Source: Granulicella sp. dw_53
Lineage (GTDB): Bacteria > Acidobacteriota > Terriglobia > Terriglobales > Acidobacteriaceae
Assembly: GCF_018449545.1 (NCBI RefSeq)
Contig: NZ_JAAVUR010000004.1
Coordinates: forward strand, 248,001-312,000
Reading direction: 5' to 3'
DNA length: 64,000 nt
Position 1 is the first letter of the stretch. Each line of letters opens with the position of its first letter. The notes under the pieces are model-generated. The model was not told the DNA's origin, did no database searches, and saw nothing but the letters and a program-made list of their open reading frames with translations. A program made the translations under genes and the position numbers. This document shows positions 1 through 9,349 of the stretch, piece by piece.

Positions 1-121
1 GTCCGTATATCTAAAAATATCCTGGGATGACTGTTGATTCTCTTTTTCCGACATGTGCTCACTCTAGATAGAAGTTCAAGGCAGACAACATTTACAGTTC
101 AACAAGGATCGTGCGGGGCAG

Positions 122-140
122 CAAGCGAAATAGTGCGAAA
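122..140. promoter_or_regulatory. Shared direct-repeat motif, copy 1
   Basis: CAAGCGAAATAGTGCGAAA holds two GCGAAA half-sites (125-130 and 135-140) separated by TAGT, a spacing of one helical turn. The same 19 bases recur at 5774-5792, and with one change at 9151-9169. This copy lies about 310 bp upstream of the HTH-TPR gene at 450; a leftward gene beyond the window edge could equally be its target. The rest of 1-449 shows no supportable gene. Protein binding is inferred from the repetition. Confidence 0.6.
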
Positions 141-449
141 CGGGTGTCTGTACGGGAGATTCGAAGTAAGTAGGAGTGTTGTTCGATCTACTTACTGGAA
201 CTAGATCCTTCTAAGTGTGTCGAAGTGTGGTGGTGGCGATGAGATATCGATCGATCGGAAGAAGCATCTTGCGTGTGTCAACGTAAAGGGTGTAACCTCG
301 CGTTAATCGGACGTATGTTACTGCTGATCTAGCTCTACTTTCCCTCACTGAGTGAACAGTGCCGTGCCGTTTCCTGTGCAGGTGTGGATTTCGGAGCATG
401 CTCGGCAAAATTACCGCAAGCTTTCGCAAATTTCACCTTGGTGTCGGCC

Positions 450-2162
450 ATGAACGAGGTACTTTCGCTATCCGCAGGCACGCAACATCCCAATGGACTT
501 GGGGCCGCCCCTGATCGTCTGGACTCATGGAAAGAGATTGCGAGCTACCTGAAGCGGGAGGTTCGGACCGTCCAGTTGTGGGAGAAGAAAGAGGGCTTGC
601 CTGTCCACCGGCACTATCATAATCAGCTTGGAACGGTGTATGCGTTCCGCTCCGAGATTGAACGTTGGGGACGGCAGGTGTCGCGAAGGAATATTGGCGA
701 GCCGGAGAGTGTTGCGCAAGGCGTTGCGGCCGAGGCGTCTCCTGCGAAAGAGACTGGGCACATCAGGATTCGGTTGTCGCCATTGGATCGACAGGCTGTG
801 AGTCCGCGGCATCAGGCGCTTTGCAGGGCGATCGAAGAGAAGACGCTGACGGCGCTGGAGCAGTTGAATCCCGGCCAACTAAGTATTATTTCGCCGAAGA
901 CAGCGAAGTTTGAACAGAAGTACACGACCCAGGTGAAGGCTGGGACGGTCGACTACGTTCTGCGTTGGAGCCTGCTGGAGGATGAGGCCGGTCTTGAGGT
1001 GAGTGCCACCCTCTTCTTTTCCGATACGGGCGCAGAGGAGTGGAATAGCAAGTTCCGATGCAACATGAAGAACTTTGGGGAGACTCCGAGCTACATCGCG
1101 GGGCAGATCGTGCAATGCCTGTGGCTGAAGATTATCTCTTCGCCTTCTTACTCGCCCGTGGCGGGAAGAAGGAGGAAGTCTGGCTCGCGCGAGGCTTATC
1201 TCAAGGGGAGATACTTTTGGAGTCAACGAAACGAAGAAGGGCTGCGGAAGGCGATTCAGTGGTTCAAATCTGCTATCGAGGAAGATCCGCAGTTTCCGCT
1301 GCCTTACTCGGGGCTGGCCGATTCGCTGAATCTGCTCTCCTTCTATGAGATCGTCTCGCCGTCGGAGGCGATGCCGTTGGCGCGCCAAGCGGCTTTGAAG
1401 GCGATTGAACTGGATCCCGCGCTGGCGGAGGCTCATGCTTCTCTCGCGGATATTCTGCTGCACTTCGACCGGGACTGGGAGGGCGCGGACAAGGAGTACC
1501 GCTGCGCTATCCAATGCAATCCGGGCTATGCGCTGAGCTATCACTGGTATGCGAATCTGCTAGCCGCCAAGGGCCAGCATGAGGCGGCGCAGATTGCGAT
1601 CATGCATGCTCTGGAGATCGATCCTGTGTCTCCGATTACGCAGGTGTGGGCGGGAGTTACCTCGCATCTTGCGCGCAGGTTCGATGCGGCGATTCAGCAC
1701 TATCAGAGTGCTCTGGAGTTGAAGCCGGATTTTATCTGGGCTCACATGTACCTGGCGCAGGCGCTGGAGCAGAAGGGCGATTTCGTCGCAGCGCTCCGCG
1801 AGTTTGAGACGACGATTTTGCTTGCCGGCGGAAGCAACTGCGTGAAGGCGATGAAGGCGCATGCTTTGGCGGTGGCGGGGGATACGAGCTCCGCCCGGAC
1901 GATTCTGCGAGAGCTGCGAGCTACTCCGAGTCACAAGTGCATGCCTTCGTATGACATCGCGGCGACTTATGCGGCGCTGGGCGAATCGGACCAGATGGCG
2001 GTGTGGCTGAGACGAGCCTGCACGGAGCGGAATATGAAGCTGTTTACCTTGATACAGGATCCCCGCTTCGATCCTTTGCGGGAGCAGACCGAGTTTCGGG
2101 CGGTCGTCGATCAGATGGGGCTTACGCAGTACACTCCTCCGGCTCGCATCGCGTTGTTCTAG
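450..2162 (+). CDS. HTH-TPR transcriptional regulator
   Basis: Probable DNA-binding regulator of about 570 residues. The N-terminus carries a MerR/excisionase-like winged helix (SWKEIASYLKREVRTVQLWE, then a segment ending FRSEIERW). A middle region resembles the TolB-like or adenylate-cyclase N-terminal domain found before TPRs in CadC-type regulators. From about residue 245 there are several TPR units (SREAYLKGRYFWSQRN, AIELDPALAEAHASLADIL, ALEIDPVSPITQVWAG, ALELKPDFIWAHMYLAQAL). No transmembrane segment is seen, so it is likely cytoplasmic. ATG 450 is preferred over GTG 384; neither has a good ribosome site. It converges on the Oar-like receptor gene. Regulators of this architecture are common beside TonB receptors in Acidobacteria, which makes it the natural candidate to bind the motif at 122, 5774 and 9151. 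Confidence 0.8.
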   Translation: MNEVLSLSAGTQHPNGLGAAPDRLDSWKEIASYLKREVRTVQLWEKKEGLPVHRHYHNQLGTVYAFRSEIERWGRQVSRRNIGEPESVAQGVAAEASPAKETGHIRIRLSPLDRQAVSPRHQALCRAIEEKTLTALEQLNPGQLSIISPKTAKFEQKYTTQVKAGTVDYVLRWSLLEDEAGLEVSATLFFSDTGAEEWNSKFRCNMKNFGETPSYIAGQIVQCLWLKIISSPSYSPVAGRRRKSGSREAYLKGRYFWSQRNEEGLRKAIQWFKSAIEEDPQFPLPYSGLADSLNLLSFYEIVSPSEAMPLARQAALKAIELDPALAEAHASLADILLHFDRDWEGADKEYRCAIQCNPGYALSYHWYANLLAAKGQHEAAQIAIMHALEIDPVSPITQVWAGVTSHLARRFDAAIQHYQSALELKPDFIWAHMYLAQALEQKGDFVAALREFETTILLAGGSNCVKAMKAHALAVAGDTSSARTILRELRATPSHKCMPSYDIAATYAALGESDQMAVWLRRACTERNMKLFTLIQDPRFDPLREQTEFRAVVDQMGLTQYTPPARIALF

Positions 2163-2188
2163 GTTTCTTCACGGTTCATCCTTCCATC

Positions 2189-2244
2189 AAAAAAAATGAG
2201 GTGTAATCGGTCGGCGAGTTCTTCTGCCCACCGATTACACCTCA
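2189..2244 (-). terminator. Rho-independent terminator of the receptor gene
   Basis: A perfect 15-bp stem (2197-2211 with 2230-2244) has an 18-nt loop and, in the leftward direction, is followed by eight T (A-run at 2189-2196 on the + strand). It lies 14 bp past the receptor stop codon. It also separates the receptor from the convergent regulator gene. Confidence 0.9.
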
Positions 2245-2257
2245 CGTCCGAAGAGGA

Positions 2258-5200
2258 CTACCAGATAAACTTGGCGCTCACCTGACCGATGCGGGCAGGC
2301 GATGCTGTCGTGATCTGACCAAACTGGCTGCTGGCGAAGTTTCCAACCGGGTTGAGGAAGTTGGCATGATTGAAGACGTTGAAGAACTCACCACGGATGA
2401 TGATCGAGGTGGACTCCGTGATCCTTGTGCTCTTCCCGAGGCCGGCATCGGTGTTGATGATGCCAGGGCCATGGAAGGGCCGAGGACCGGAGTTGCCGAT
2501 GGTGCCGGGAAGCTCCGTGCTGTAGGCGCTCTTGTTGAAGTACTGGTTGCCGGGATTACGAGGGTTCGACTTGACCAACGGCGCTGCGACGTTGGGGAAG
2601 TCAAAGCCCATCGTGTTCAAGGAGATGTCTCCGGATTGCGTCAGAGTTACAGGGAAGCCTGTTGCAAAACGGGAGATACCACTGAAGCTCCAACCCTTGG
2701 TGATGCGATCCGGAACCGATCTCAGGACCCGCTCGAAGGGCATCGTTACGGTGTAACTCGCTACGAAGTTGTGAGTTAGATCGTAAGGTGATAGTGCTCG
2801 ATTATGGCGGTAGTCGGCTGGATCGAAGACTGTGGTGCTGTTATCGATCGACTTAGAGTAAGTGTAAGCACCGAGGACACTGAAGTTCGACGCCTTGCGC
2901 TCGACGGTGAGCTGTAGAGCGTTGTAGTTTGAGTGTGCGATGTTGCTATTGGCACGAACTCGACCAAAGGCTACAGTGCCGAGTTGTTGATTGCCCATGC
3001 CCTGAAGCGTGCCGTAGACTTTGCTTCCATCGCGATTTGTGAAGACCTGCTTCTCGCCGTTCGGGCCGCAGACTGGGGTCGCTCCGCTACGGGCGAGTTG
3101 AAGACAGAGATCTGGATTCCCTGGGTTGAGATTCAAATCGCCGGGCAGGTTATGGCTCTGCGTTCCGACATAGGCCATGGTTAGTACGGTCGAGTTAGAG
3201 AGCTGTCTCTGGATCGACAGGTTGTAGTGCTCGGCGTAGGTAAGTCTGTTATTTACATTGAAGGCGGGTCCTACGATTGGCTCATACTTTGAGAAGTCGA
3301 GGGTAGCGTTTGCAGGATCGCCGGCACGAGGGGCGACGAAGGGGAAGCGTTGTGTCTGTGAGGTAGCGTTGGAGCGGGTTTGAAAGGGCACAGCGAAGTT
3401 GGTGGGAGCGAGACTGCTCCAATACTGACCCCAGGGCGCAGAGCCGATGACACCGAAGTTGCCGGAGTCTGCTGCTCCAAGGTAGTAGATGCCGAACGCT
3501 GAGCGGATGCTGCTCTTACCCGGTCCTCCGAAGACCTTACCAAGAACTCCAGAGTTGAAGTTGGGAGAGTAAGCGACTCCGAGACGTGGAGCGAACTTAT
3601 CCCAGAAGGTTGGAGAGATGGACTTGGATACGCCGGGGTCTCCAGGTACCAGGTAACCCAAGGGCGCGAGTGGAAAGAGCTTCGATTGCACGCCGGGAAC
3701 GAATGTATTGAGCTGACTGTACTTGTCGTACCAGGGAACGGCTACGTCCCAGCGCAGACCGATATTGAGGGTAAGGTTGGACTTTGCCTTCCAAGAGTCC
3801 TGGGCAAATAGTCCACCGTAGCGGGCACGGTTATCTAGTAACTGCTGGCTGCATTGCGTGTAAGTCGCGGGTGCGCCGAGCAGGAAGTCGGCGAAGTCGC
3901 TGTTGGTCTCAGTTCCATCAAACTTGAATTGTCCGTTTGGTGCGCAGACGTTGCGGACGTTGAGTTGGTAGTAACGATACTCTCCACCCGTCGAGAGGGA
4001 GTGATTGCCAAGAATCTTGGAGAAGGTATCGGTCAACATGTAGTTGTTGTCGACGGACTTCATGTTCGTAAGAGGATTGCCGACTGTGAAGTTATTGAAG
4101 ACGTTTGGCGGCATGGCCTCTGGGTAGCCTGCAGGACCAGACTTGACGATCCCAAGGGTGTTGGGGCCAGTTACAAATCCCAGGCCGGATAGAGTGGCCT
4201 GATTTCCGGGGCTGCTTGTATCGGGCTGAGCGGTATTGATTGCTGTGCGGAAGAAGGTGGCGCGAACTTCGTTTACCATCGTCGCGCCGATGCTCTTGGT
4301 GTTACTCAACATGAACATCTGGGCACGCGAGGGAGAGGTGAGTGCAAAGCCAGGGACGAATCCGGCCTGGAATTGATTGAAGGCGGTGGAGTCATCGAAG
4401 TGATAGTAGAAGGACCAGTTCCCCGTCTTTGCGTTTGCGAAGTCGACGCGCTGGCCGATCTTATTATCTGTAACTTTGTTATTCAGGCTCGAGTTAGAGT
4501 AGACGCCGTTTCCAGTCTGACGGGGGATAAATCCTAACTCCTTTACGGAGATAGGATCGAAGGCCGCAGCAGGAATCACTCCACCGGGGAAGACCGTGCT
4601 GTAAGGAGTTCCGCTGGCGATAGGACGACCCAGCCGCTGGGAGAGGACTGCGGCCCAGGCAGTGCCGTTGACGGTCTTCGTACCGAATGCGGTTGCGCTG
4701 AAGATACCGGAACGCTGGTTGTCAGAGGGCACACCCAGGTTTCCAGTGCTGGCACCAGATGTCTGACGTGTTCCTTGAAAGTCGGTGAACCAGAAGAGAC
4801 GATTTCTCCAGAAAGGGCCTCCGATGGCGTAGCCGTACTGATGGCGCTTCAACGTCGCCTTGACGGGATCGAAGTAGCCCCGGGCGTCCATCGCGTTGTT
4901 GCGGAGGAACTCGAATGCATCGCCGTGAAAGCTGTTCGTGCCGGACTTCGTGATGGTGTTCATGACTGCGCCGGTGAACTTACCGTACTCGGCGTCGAAG
5001 GAGTTAGTGATAAGACGAAACTCCTGAACCGAGTCGATGTTCGGGATAAGTCCTGCGCCGTTGTTCTTGGTCTCGCTGACGTCGCCGCCGTTGACCAGGA
5101 AGGCGTTCGCGCTCTCAGGTTGTCCATTGACTGAGACGTTGCCCGGCGAGGTGAACAGACCACCAACGGGGCGGTCTGTTGCTGCCGTCGCACTACGCGG

Positions 5201-5692
5201 CGCGACGCCTGCCTGCAGGCCAAGGAGGTCGAGGTAGCTGCGGCCATTGAGGGGCAGCGCCAACATCTCCTTGGATTCGATGGTGCCGCCTAGCTGCGTG
5301 CTGGAGGTCTGCACCTGAACGGCGTTGGCTTCAACCGAGATGTTTTGCTGCACGTCACCGACGTTCAATGCAAAGTCGAACTGAAGCTGGTCGTTGACCT
5401 TGAGGTCAACGTTATTGATCGAGGAGGACTGGAAGCCAGTCACCGTCGCGACGATCTTATACTTGCCAGGAGGAAGGGCGACGAAGTTATATTGCCCGTC
5501 GTTATTGGTGAGAGCTTCACGGACGACGTTGGTTCCGAGGTTGGTGATCACGATCGGCGCCTTGGGTACGGCCGCCCCGGAGCTGTCGCGAACGTATCCA
5601 AGAATAGATCCGGTGACATCTGCCCTGAGCTGCGCAGTGCCGAACAATATGAGCAAGCATAGACAGATGTAACGAAAGCGACGTAGTTCCAT
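2258..5692 (-). CDS. Oar-like TonB-dependent receptor
   Basis: Outer-membrane receptor of 1144 residues. A signal peptide (about residues 1-24) is followed by a carboxypeptidase-regulatory-like beta-sandwich (SILGYVRDSSGAAVPKAPI, GQYNFVALPPGKYKI). Next come a plug region (LPLNGRSYLDLL, VNGGDVSETKNNG, SVQEFRLITNSFDAEYGKF) and a long beta-barrel ending in aromatic FIW, as expected for barrel assembly. Size and order match the Oar/CarboxypepD_reg receptor family. GGAGAG lies upstream of the ATG. The ligand is unknown. The copy-2 motif ends about 80 bp upstream of the start. The bicupin and PQQ-dehydrogenase genes behind it share the motif, so the receptor may import, or sense, a substrate or product of that enzyme pair. 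Confidence 0.9.
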   Translation of the reverse strand: MELRRFRYICLCLLILFGTAQLRADVTGSILGYVRDSSGAAVPKAPIVITNLGTNVVREALTNNDGQYNFVALPPGKYKIVATVTGFQSSSINNVDLKVNDQLQFDFALNVGDVQQNISVEANAVQVQTSSTQLGGTIESKEMLALPLNGRSYLDLLGLQAGVAPRSATAATDRPVGGLFTSPGNVSVNGQPESANAFLVNGGDVSETKNNGAGLIPNIDSVQEFRLITNSFDAEYGKFTGAVMNTITKSGTNSFHGDAFEFLRNNAMDARGYFDPVKATLKRHQYGYAIGGPFWRNRLFWFTDFQGTRQTSGASTGNLGVPSDNQRSGIFSATAFGTKTVNGTAWAAVLSQRLGRPIASGTPYSTVFPGGVIPAAAFDPISVKELGFIPRQTGNGVYSNSSLNNKVTDNKIGQRVDFANAKTGNWSFYYHFDDSTAFNQFQAGFVPGFALTSPSRAQMFMLSNTKSIGATMVNEVRATFFRTAINTAQPDTSSPGNQATLSGLGFVTGPNTLGIVKSGPAGYPEAMPPNVFNNFTVGNPLTNMKSVDNNYMLTDTFSKILGNHSLSTGGEYRYYQLNVRNVCAPNGQFKFDGTETNSDFADFLLGAPATYTQCSQQLLDNRARYGGLFAQDSWKAKSNLTLNIGLRWDVAVPWYDKYSQLNTFVPGVQSKLFPLAPLGYLVPGDPGVSKSISPTFWDKFAPRLGVAYSPNFNSGVLGKVFGGPGKSSIRSAFGIYYLGAADSGNFGVIGSAPWGQYWSSLAPTNFAVPFQTRSNATSQTQRFPFVAPRAGDPANATLDFSKYEPIVGPAFNVNNRLTYAEHYNLSIQRQLSNSTVLTMAYVGTQSHNLPGDLNLNPGNPDLCLQLARSGATPVCGPNGEKQVFTNRDGSKVYGTLQGMGNQQLGTVAFGRVRANSNIAHSNYNALQLTVERKASNFSVLGAYTYSKSIDNSTTVFDPADYRHNRALSPYDLTHNFVASYTVTMPFERVLRSVPDRITKGWSFSGISRFATGFPVTLTQSGDISLNTMGFDFPNVAAPLVKSNPRNPGNQYFNKSAYSTELPGTIGNSGPRPFHGPGIINTDAGLGKSTRITESTSIIIRGEFFNVFNHANFLNPVGNFASSQFGQITTASPARIGQVSAKFIW

Positions 5693-5747
5693 TGATAACT
5701 CTCCGAGTTGCCTAATAAACTTTTGTAAATATTCAGCGTGTTCCTGC

Positions 5748-5793
5748 AGTTAAGCAGTTATGTTTTTTGTCAACAAGCGAAATAGTGCGAAAT
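5748..5793. promoter_or_regulatory. Shared direct-repeat motif, copy 2, receptor promoter region
   Basis: AGTTAAGCAGTT (5748-5759), 11 nt, then CAACAAGCGAAATAGT followed by GCGAAAT. The same two-block layout with the same 11-nt spacer occurs at 9125-9170. On the minus strand the sequence contains TTGACA just downstream of the repeats, a plausible -35 element for the receptor gene at 5692. Nothing else is seen in 5693-5993. Confidence 0.65.
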
Positions 5794-5993
5794 GCGCGTG
5801 AATCCAGCGATTAAACCGTCTCTCACCTAGCCAGAGGATGGAATAAGGAGATAACTTCTCAGAGAATTCGAGAGTGGATCCTGGACGAGGAGATATTGAG
5901 GGTGGTTTTCCACCGCCGCGATAACTATCTAACTCAACTGCGCCGAAGAGCTAGCATGGCTTCCAGCCGCTTACTCCGATGGCCGGACTATCC

Positions 5994-7031
5994 TTACTTC
6001 TTGCCAGAGAAACCTGTGGACGTGGAGAACCATAGGAACTTTACGGGAGCGTCTCCAGCGTTGATGTTTGAGTGCTGCATCAGGCCATCGGGACGGAGCA
6101 TATATGCCATGCCGGGAGTTTGTACGCGCAGCTCCGCGCCGATAAAGGCCAAGCTGGTTCCGTCGATGGCGGCCCAGATCTCCTCGTGGCCGGGTTGATG
6201 GGGATGGGGTTCGCCCATAGAGATGGGATTGATCTCGACGGTGATGATGTCGCCTATGGTGGCGAGGCCGTCGTTGCGGTTGAAGAGGTCGCGCACGATG
6301 TGTGCCCAGTGGCCGGAGGCGCCGGGGATGGTATAGGGCGAGGCGACCTGCGGCTTTCGCACGGGAACGGTGCGCTCATCCGCCATCAGCATCTGCTTGA
6401 TGGGATGGAAGCCTGCGGGGACGGGTTCATTCACGACGTACATGGTGATGGATTCGTCGCCGGTGTTGGTCATGGTGAAGGAGAGACCGGCGGGCATGAG
6501 GATCGCGATGTCTTTGTGGAGCGCGAAGTGTTTGTCCCCAGCGGAGATCTCGCCCGTGCCTCCGAAGATGTAGTAGACCTCCTGCACTCCTTGGAGTTCG
6601 GAGGGGATGGTCGATTCGTGCGCGGGAAGCCGACCGTAGGCTAGGAAGTTCGCGCTCTCGAGGACGGCGCCTTTCTCCGGCGGCGCGAAGTTATTGCCCT
6701 TGGTAAGGACGTCGCGGAGGATCAGAGAGCCGTAGGCGCGGCGAGGGAGTGACTCGTGCCAATCGCCGATGAACATATCGATGCGTCGGTCCTGGATATC
6801 TTTTTTAGCTTGGTAGCGGACGTACTCGGGACCATTAAAGGTATTGCCGCCCGCGCCCGCGGTGGAGACGGGAGGATGCGGCGCGACTTGCGCTTCAGCT
6901 GGAAGCAGCGAAAAGCCGAGAACTACAGTCAGGAGGCCGAAGCCTTTGCGGAAGAGGCGAGGAATCTGCGGATAACTTCTGATCATTTTGATGCCGGCCT
7001 TCGCATTATGTAACTGATTGTGTTCGGACAT
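5994..7031 (-). CDS. Secreted double-cupin protein
   Basis: Protein of 345 residues with a long N-region and a hydrophobic signal segment (GFGLLTVVLGFSLLPAEA) ending near residue 47, so probably periplasmic. Two cupin barrels follow. The first has VYYIFGGTGEISAGD and ILMPAGLSFTMTNTGDE. The second has MGEPHPHQPGHEEIWAAIDG, whose His cluster suggests a metal site, and LRPDGLMQHSNINAGD. The first domain lacks the usual His pair, so only the second is likely to bind metal. The start at 7031 has AGGAA upstream; a later ATG at 6986 has no better site. The gene begins 23 bp behind the PQQ-dehydrogenase gene on the same strand, so they are probably co-transcribed. No reaction can be assigned. Confidence 0.8.
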   Translation of the reverse strand: MSEHNQLHNAKAGIKMIRSYPQIPRLFRKGFGLLTVVLGFSLLPAEAQVAPHPPVSTAGAGGNTFNGPEYVRYQAKKDIQDRRIDMFIGDWHESLPRRAYGSLILRDVLTKGNNFAPPEKGAVLESANFLAYGRLPAHESTIPSELQGVQEVYYIFGGTGEISAGDKHFALHKDIAILMPAGLSFTMTNTGDESITMYVVNEPVPAGFHPIKQMLMADERTVPVRKPQVASPYTIPGASGHWAHIVRDLFNRNDGLATIGDIITVEINPISMGEPHPHQPGHEEIWAAIDGTSLAFIGAELRVQTPGMAYMLRPDGLMQHSNINAGDAPVKFLWFSTSTGFSGKK

Positions 7032-7054
7032 TACGCGTTCCTTATTGAATCGAG

Positions 7055-8950
7055 CTATTGCGGCAGAGCAAATGCAATTACGGAGTCGCCGCTGGTGCGG
7101 TCGTAGTAGCTTCCACCGGTGGCGACCGTGATTACGTATTGGCGGCCGTCTTTGCCCTGGAAGGTCATGGGAGTGGTGTATGCGCCGGTCTCAAGCTTGG
7201 TGACCCATAGCTCCTTGCCAGTTGCGGCGTCGAATGCGCGGAAGCGCTGGTCGTTGGTTGCAGCGATAAAGACGAGACCGCCGGCGGTGGAGATGGAGCC
7301 GCCGTAGTTCAAGGAGCCGGTTCCGTGGATGCCCTTGGCTTCGAGCTCTTCGATGATACCGAGCGGAACCTTCCATGCGACCTCGCCGGTGTTAACGTTG
7401 ATGGCCCACAGTTGGCCCCAGGGAGGACGCTGGCAGGGCCAGAACTTCTCCTGGTTCCAGAACCTGGCGTAGACGCCCCAGGGGCTGGTGCGCTCGTAGG
7501 CTGGGTTTGCGCCGTCTTCGGACTTCATGATCTTTCCTACGTCCGCGAGGTCGACGGTATTAATGAAGAGGTAGCCGAGCTTCGCGTTGTAGGACATGCC
7601 GGGCCAATTTGTAACTCCGATGGTTCCTGGGAACATGACGGTCAGATGTGTCCCGAAGGGGGTGAAGGGGCCGCCAGTCTTCATGCCTCCCTCTGTGGCC
7701 AGAAGATCGGTGCAGATCTTTTGATGTTCGGGGCTAACTGTTGCGATTTCATCGGGGGTGAAGCTGCTGCGTCCGAGTTGCTGGGGCTTCAAGGGAAAGG
7801 GTTGGGTGGGCCAGCTATGTTCGCCCGGGACGTCGCTCTGCGGGACGGGACGCTCCTCGACGCCATAGATGGGGCGTCCGTTTCTGCGATCCAGGATGTA
7901 CATGAGGCCAACCTTGCCGATGATGGCTACGGCGGGGATCTTGTGGCCCTTGCTCATTACGTCCATCAGAACGGGGGCGGATTGGAGGTCGTAGTCGGTG
8001 ACGTCGTGGTGGACGGTCTGGAAGTACCAGGCCAGCTTTCCGGTGTCGGCGTGGAGGGCTACGAGGGAGTTTCCGAAGAGGTTTTTACCTGCGCGGTCGG
8101 CTCCGTAGAAGTCGAAGCTTGGGGAGCCGTAGGGGAGGAAGACCAGGCCGCGCTTGGCATCGACGCTCATCAGGCCCCAGACGTTGGTGCCGGAGCGGTT
8201 CTTCCAGCTCTCTCCGGTCCAGGTTTCGTTGCCGACCTCGCCGGGATGAGGGACGGAGTGAAAGCGCCATGCCAGCTTGCCGGTGTGGACGTCCCAGGCG
8301 CGGGTGTCGCCCGAGGTGCCGATGCCGGGGGATTCCTGCACCTGTGCTCCTGTGATGACCAGATCTTTGTAGATGGAAGGGGGCGAGGTCATGTCGTAAC
8401 GGGCGTCGGGAAAGCCATTGTCTACGCCGACCTTCAGGTTGATGGAGCCGTTCTCGCCGAAGCCGGTGGAGGGCTTGCCAGTCTCTGCGTTGAGAGAGAG
8501 CAGGCGGCCGTCGCTGGTACCGAAGAGGATGGAGGCGGGCGTGGTCTTGTCTCCGGGCCAGTAAGTGACGGCTCGCCCTGCGGGACGTCCCTTGTCGAGC
8601 TTGAAGGTCCAGATCTCTTTGCCGGTCTCGGGCTCGAGGGCCACGACCGTGTTGTAGGGCGTGGGCATGTAGAGAACGCCCTTGACGACGATCGGCGTGG
8701 CCTGGGAGTTGCGGCGACCACCTCCGCGTCCCGCGGCTGCTGCGGCTGTCGAGGCGGGGCCATCTTTCTTGAGGTGGTAGGTCCAGGCGCGGGTGAGGTT
8801 CTGCACGTTATGCGTGTCGATCTGCGTGAGCGGGGAGTACCGCGTGCTGGAGTCGTCGTGGCCGAACATGGGCCAATCGGACTGACCGAACGCGAACGGC
8901 GCACAAGAACAAAGCAGACCAACCGCTACGGAGAACAATCTCAATCTCAA
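7055..8950 (-). CDS. PQQ-dependent dehydrogenase (quinoprotein)
   Basis: Periplasmic quinoprotein of 631 residues; a signal peptide (MRLRLFSVAVGLLCSCAPFAFG) precedes an eight-bladed propeller. It opens with WPMFGHDDSSTRYSPLTQI, the usual start of the alcohol/glucose-type PQQ dehydrogenases. Repeated blade signatures follow (ALEPETGKEIWTF, ALHADTGKLAWYFQ, AINVNTGEVAWKVPLG, AFDAATGKELWVTKLETGA). The membrane N-terminus of glucose dehydrogenase and the C-terminal cytochrome of quinohaemoproteins are both absent, so electrons must leave through a separate carrier. It is the first gene of an operon with the bicupin. Motif copy 3 lies about 200 bp upstream. The substrate (polyol, sugar or alcohol) cannot be read from sequence. 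Confidence 0.88.
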   Translation of the reverse strand: MRLRLFSVAVGLLCSCAPFAFGQSDWPMFGHDDSSTRYSPLTQIDTHNVQNLTRAWTYHLKKDGPASTAAAAAGRGGGRRNSQATPIVVKGVLYMPTPYNTVVALEPETGKEIWTFKLDKGRPAGRAVTYWPGDKTTPASILFGTSDGRLLSLNAETGKPSTGFGENGSINLKVGVDNGFPDARYDMTSPPSIYKDLVITGAQVQESPGIGTSGDTRAWDVHTGKLAWRFHSVPHPGEVGNETWTGESWKNRSGTNVWGLMSVDAKRGLVFLPYGSPSFDFYGADRAGKNLFGNSLVALHADTGKLAWYFQTVHHDVTDYDLQSAPVLMDVMSKGHKIPAVAIIGKVGLMYILDRRNGRPIYGVEERPVPQSDVPGEHSWPTQPFPLKPQQLGRSSFTPDEIATVSPEHQKICTDLLATEGGMKTGGPFTPFGTHLTVMFPGTIGVTNWPGMSYNAKLGYLFINTVDLADVGKIMKSEDGANPAYERTSPWGVYARFWNQEKFWPCQRPPWGQLWAINVNTGEVAWKVPLGIIEELEAKGIHGTGSLNYGGSISTAGGLVFIAATNDQRFRAFDAATGKELWVTKLETGAYTTPMTFQGKDGRQYVITVATGGSYYDRTSGDSVIAFALPQ

Positions 8951-9124
8951 AGGACCAACCTTTCTACAGCTATGCCTTGCACCTGGCAGCCTTGATACGT
9001 TTGAAGCACTTGCGGAGAGAACCGGATGGGATCGCTCGCGGGAACAATGTCCAGCAAGGGGACGTCAGTGGAATTGCCTCGCTAAGCTTTGTGGCTCAAG
9101 AGTTTACGCTGCGAGGTTAATTTT

Positions 9125-9170
9125 AGTTGAGCAGTTTTCCGCTTGCCCAACAAGCGAAATAGTACGAAAT
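9125..9170. promoter_or_regulatory. Shared direct-repeat motif, copy 3, divergent promoter region
   Basis: AGTTGAGCAGTT (9125-9136), 11 nt, then CAACAAGCGAAATAGT and ACGAAAT. This matches copy 2 in both blocks and in spacer length. It lies in the 399-bp region between the leftward dehydrogenase operon (start 8950) and the rightward CoA-transferase operon (start 9350), so it could serve either. The shared orientation with copy 2 favours the leftward operon. The remainder of 8951-9349 shows no gene. Confidence 0.65.
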
Positions 9171-9349
9171 CCATGCAGGGCCTCATCGTGCTAGATTCAT
9201 CTGGACCAGTGGCATCTGTTTTTCGGATGCTATCTCTCCGTGCGTTTGGAGGCTGCGGCACAGCGGCGGAGCAGTTTCGCAAGCAGGAGCAGACTTGCCT
9301 GTATCCTTCTCATTCGGGACAGGGAGTCGATCTCCGCGATGGAGTATCT

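Noticed and set aside
7325..8995. 556-codon open frame on the + strand inside the PQQ dehydrogenase gene
   Set aside because: Composition is Gly/Val/Asp-rich without domains; the minus strand encodes the quinoprotein.
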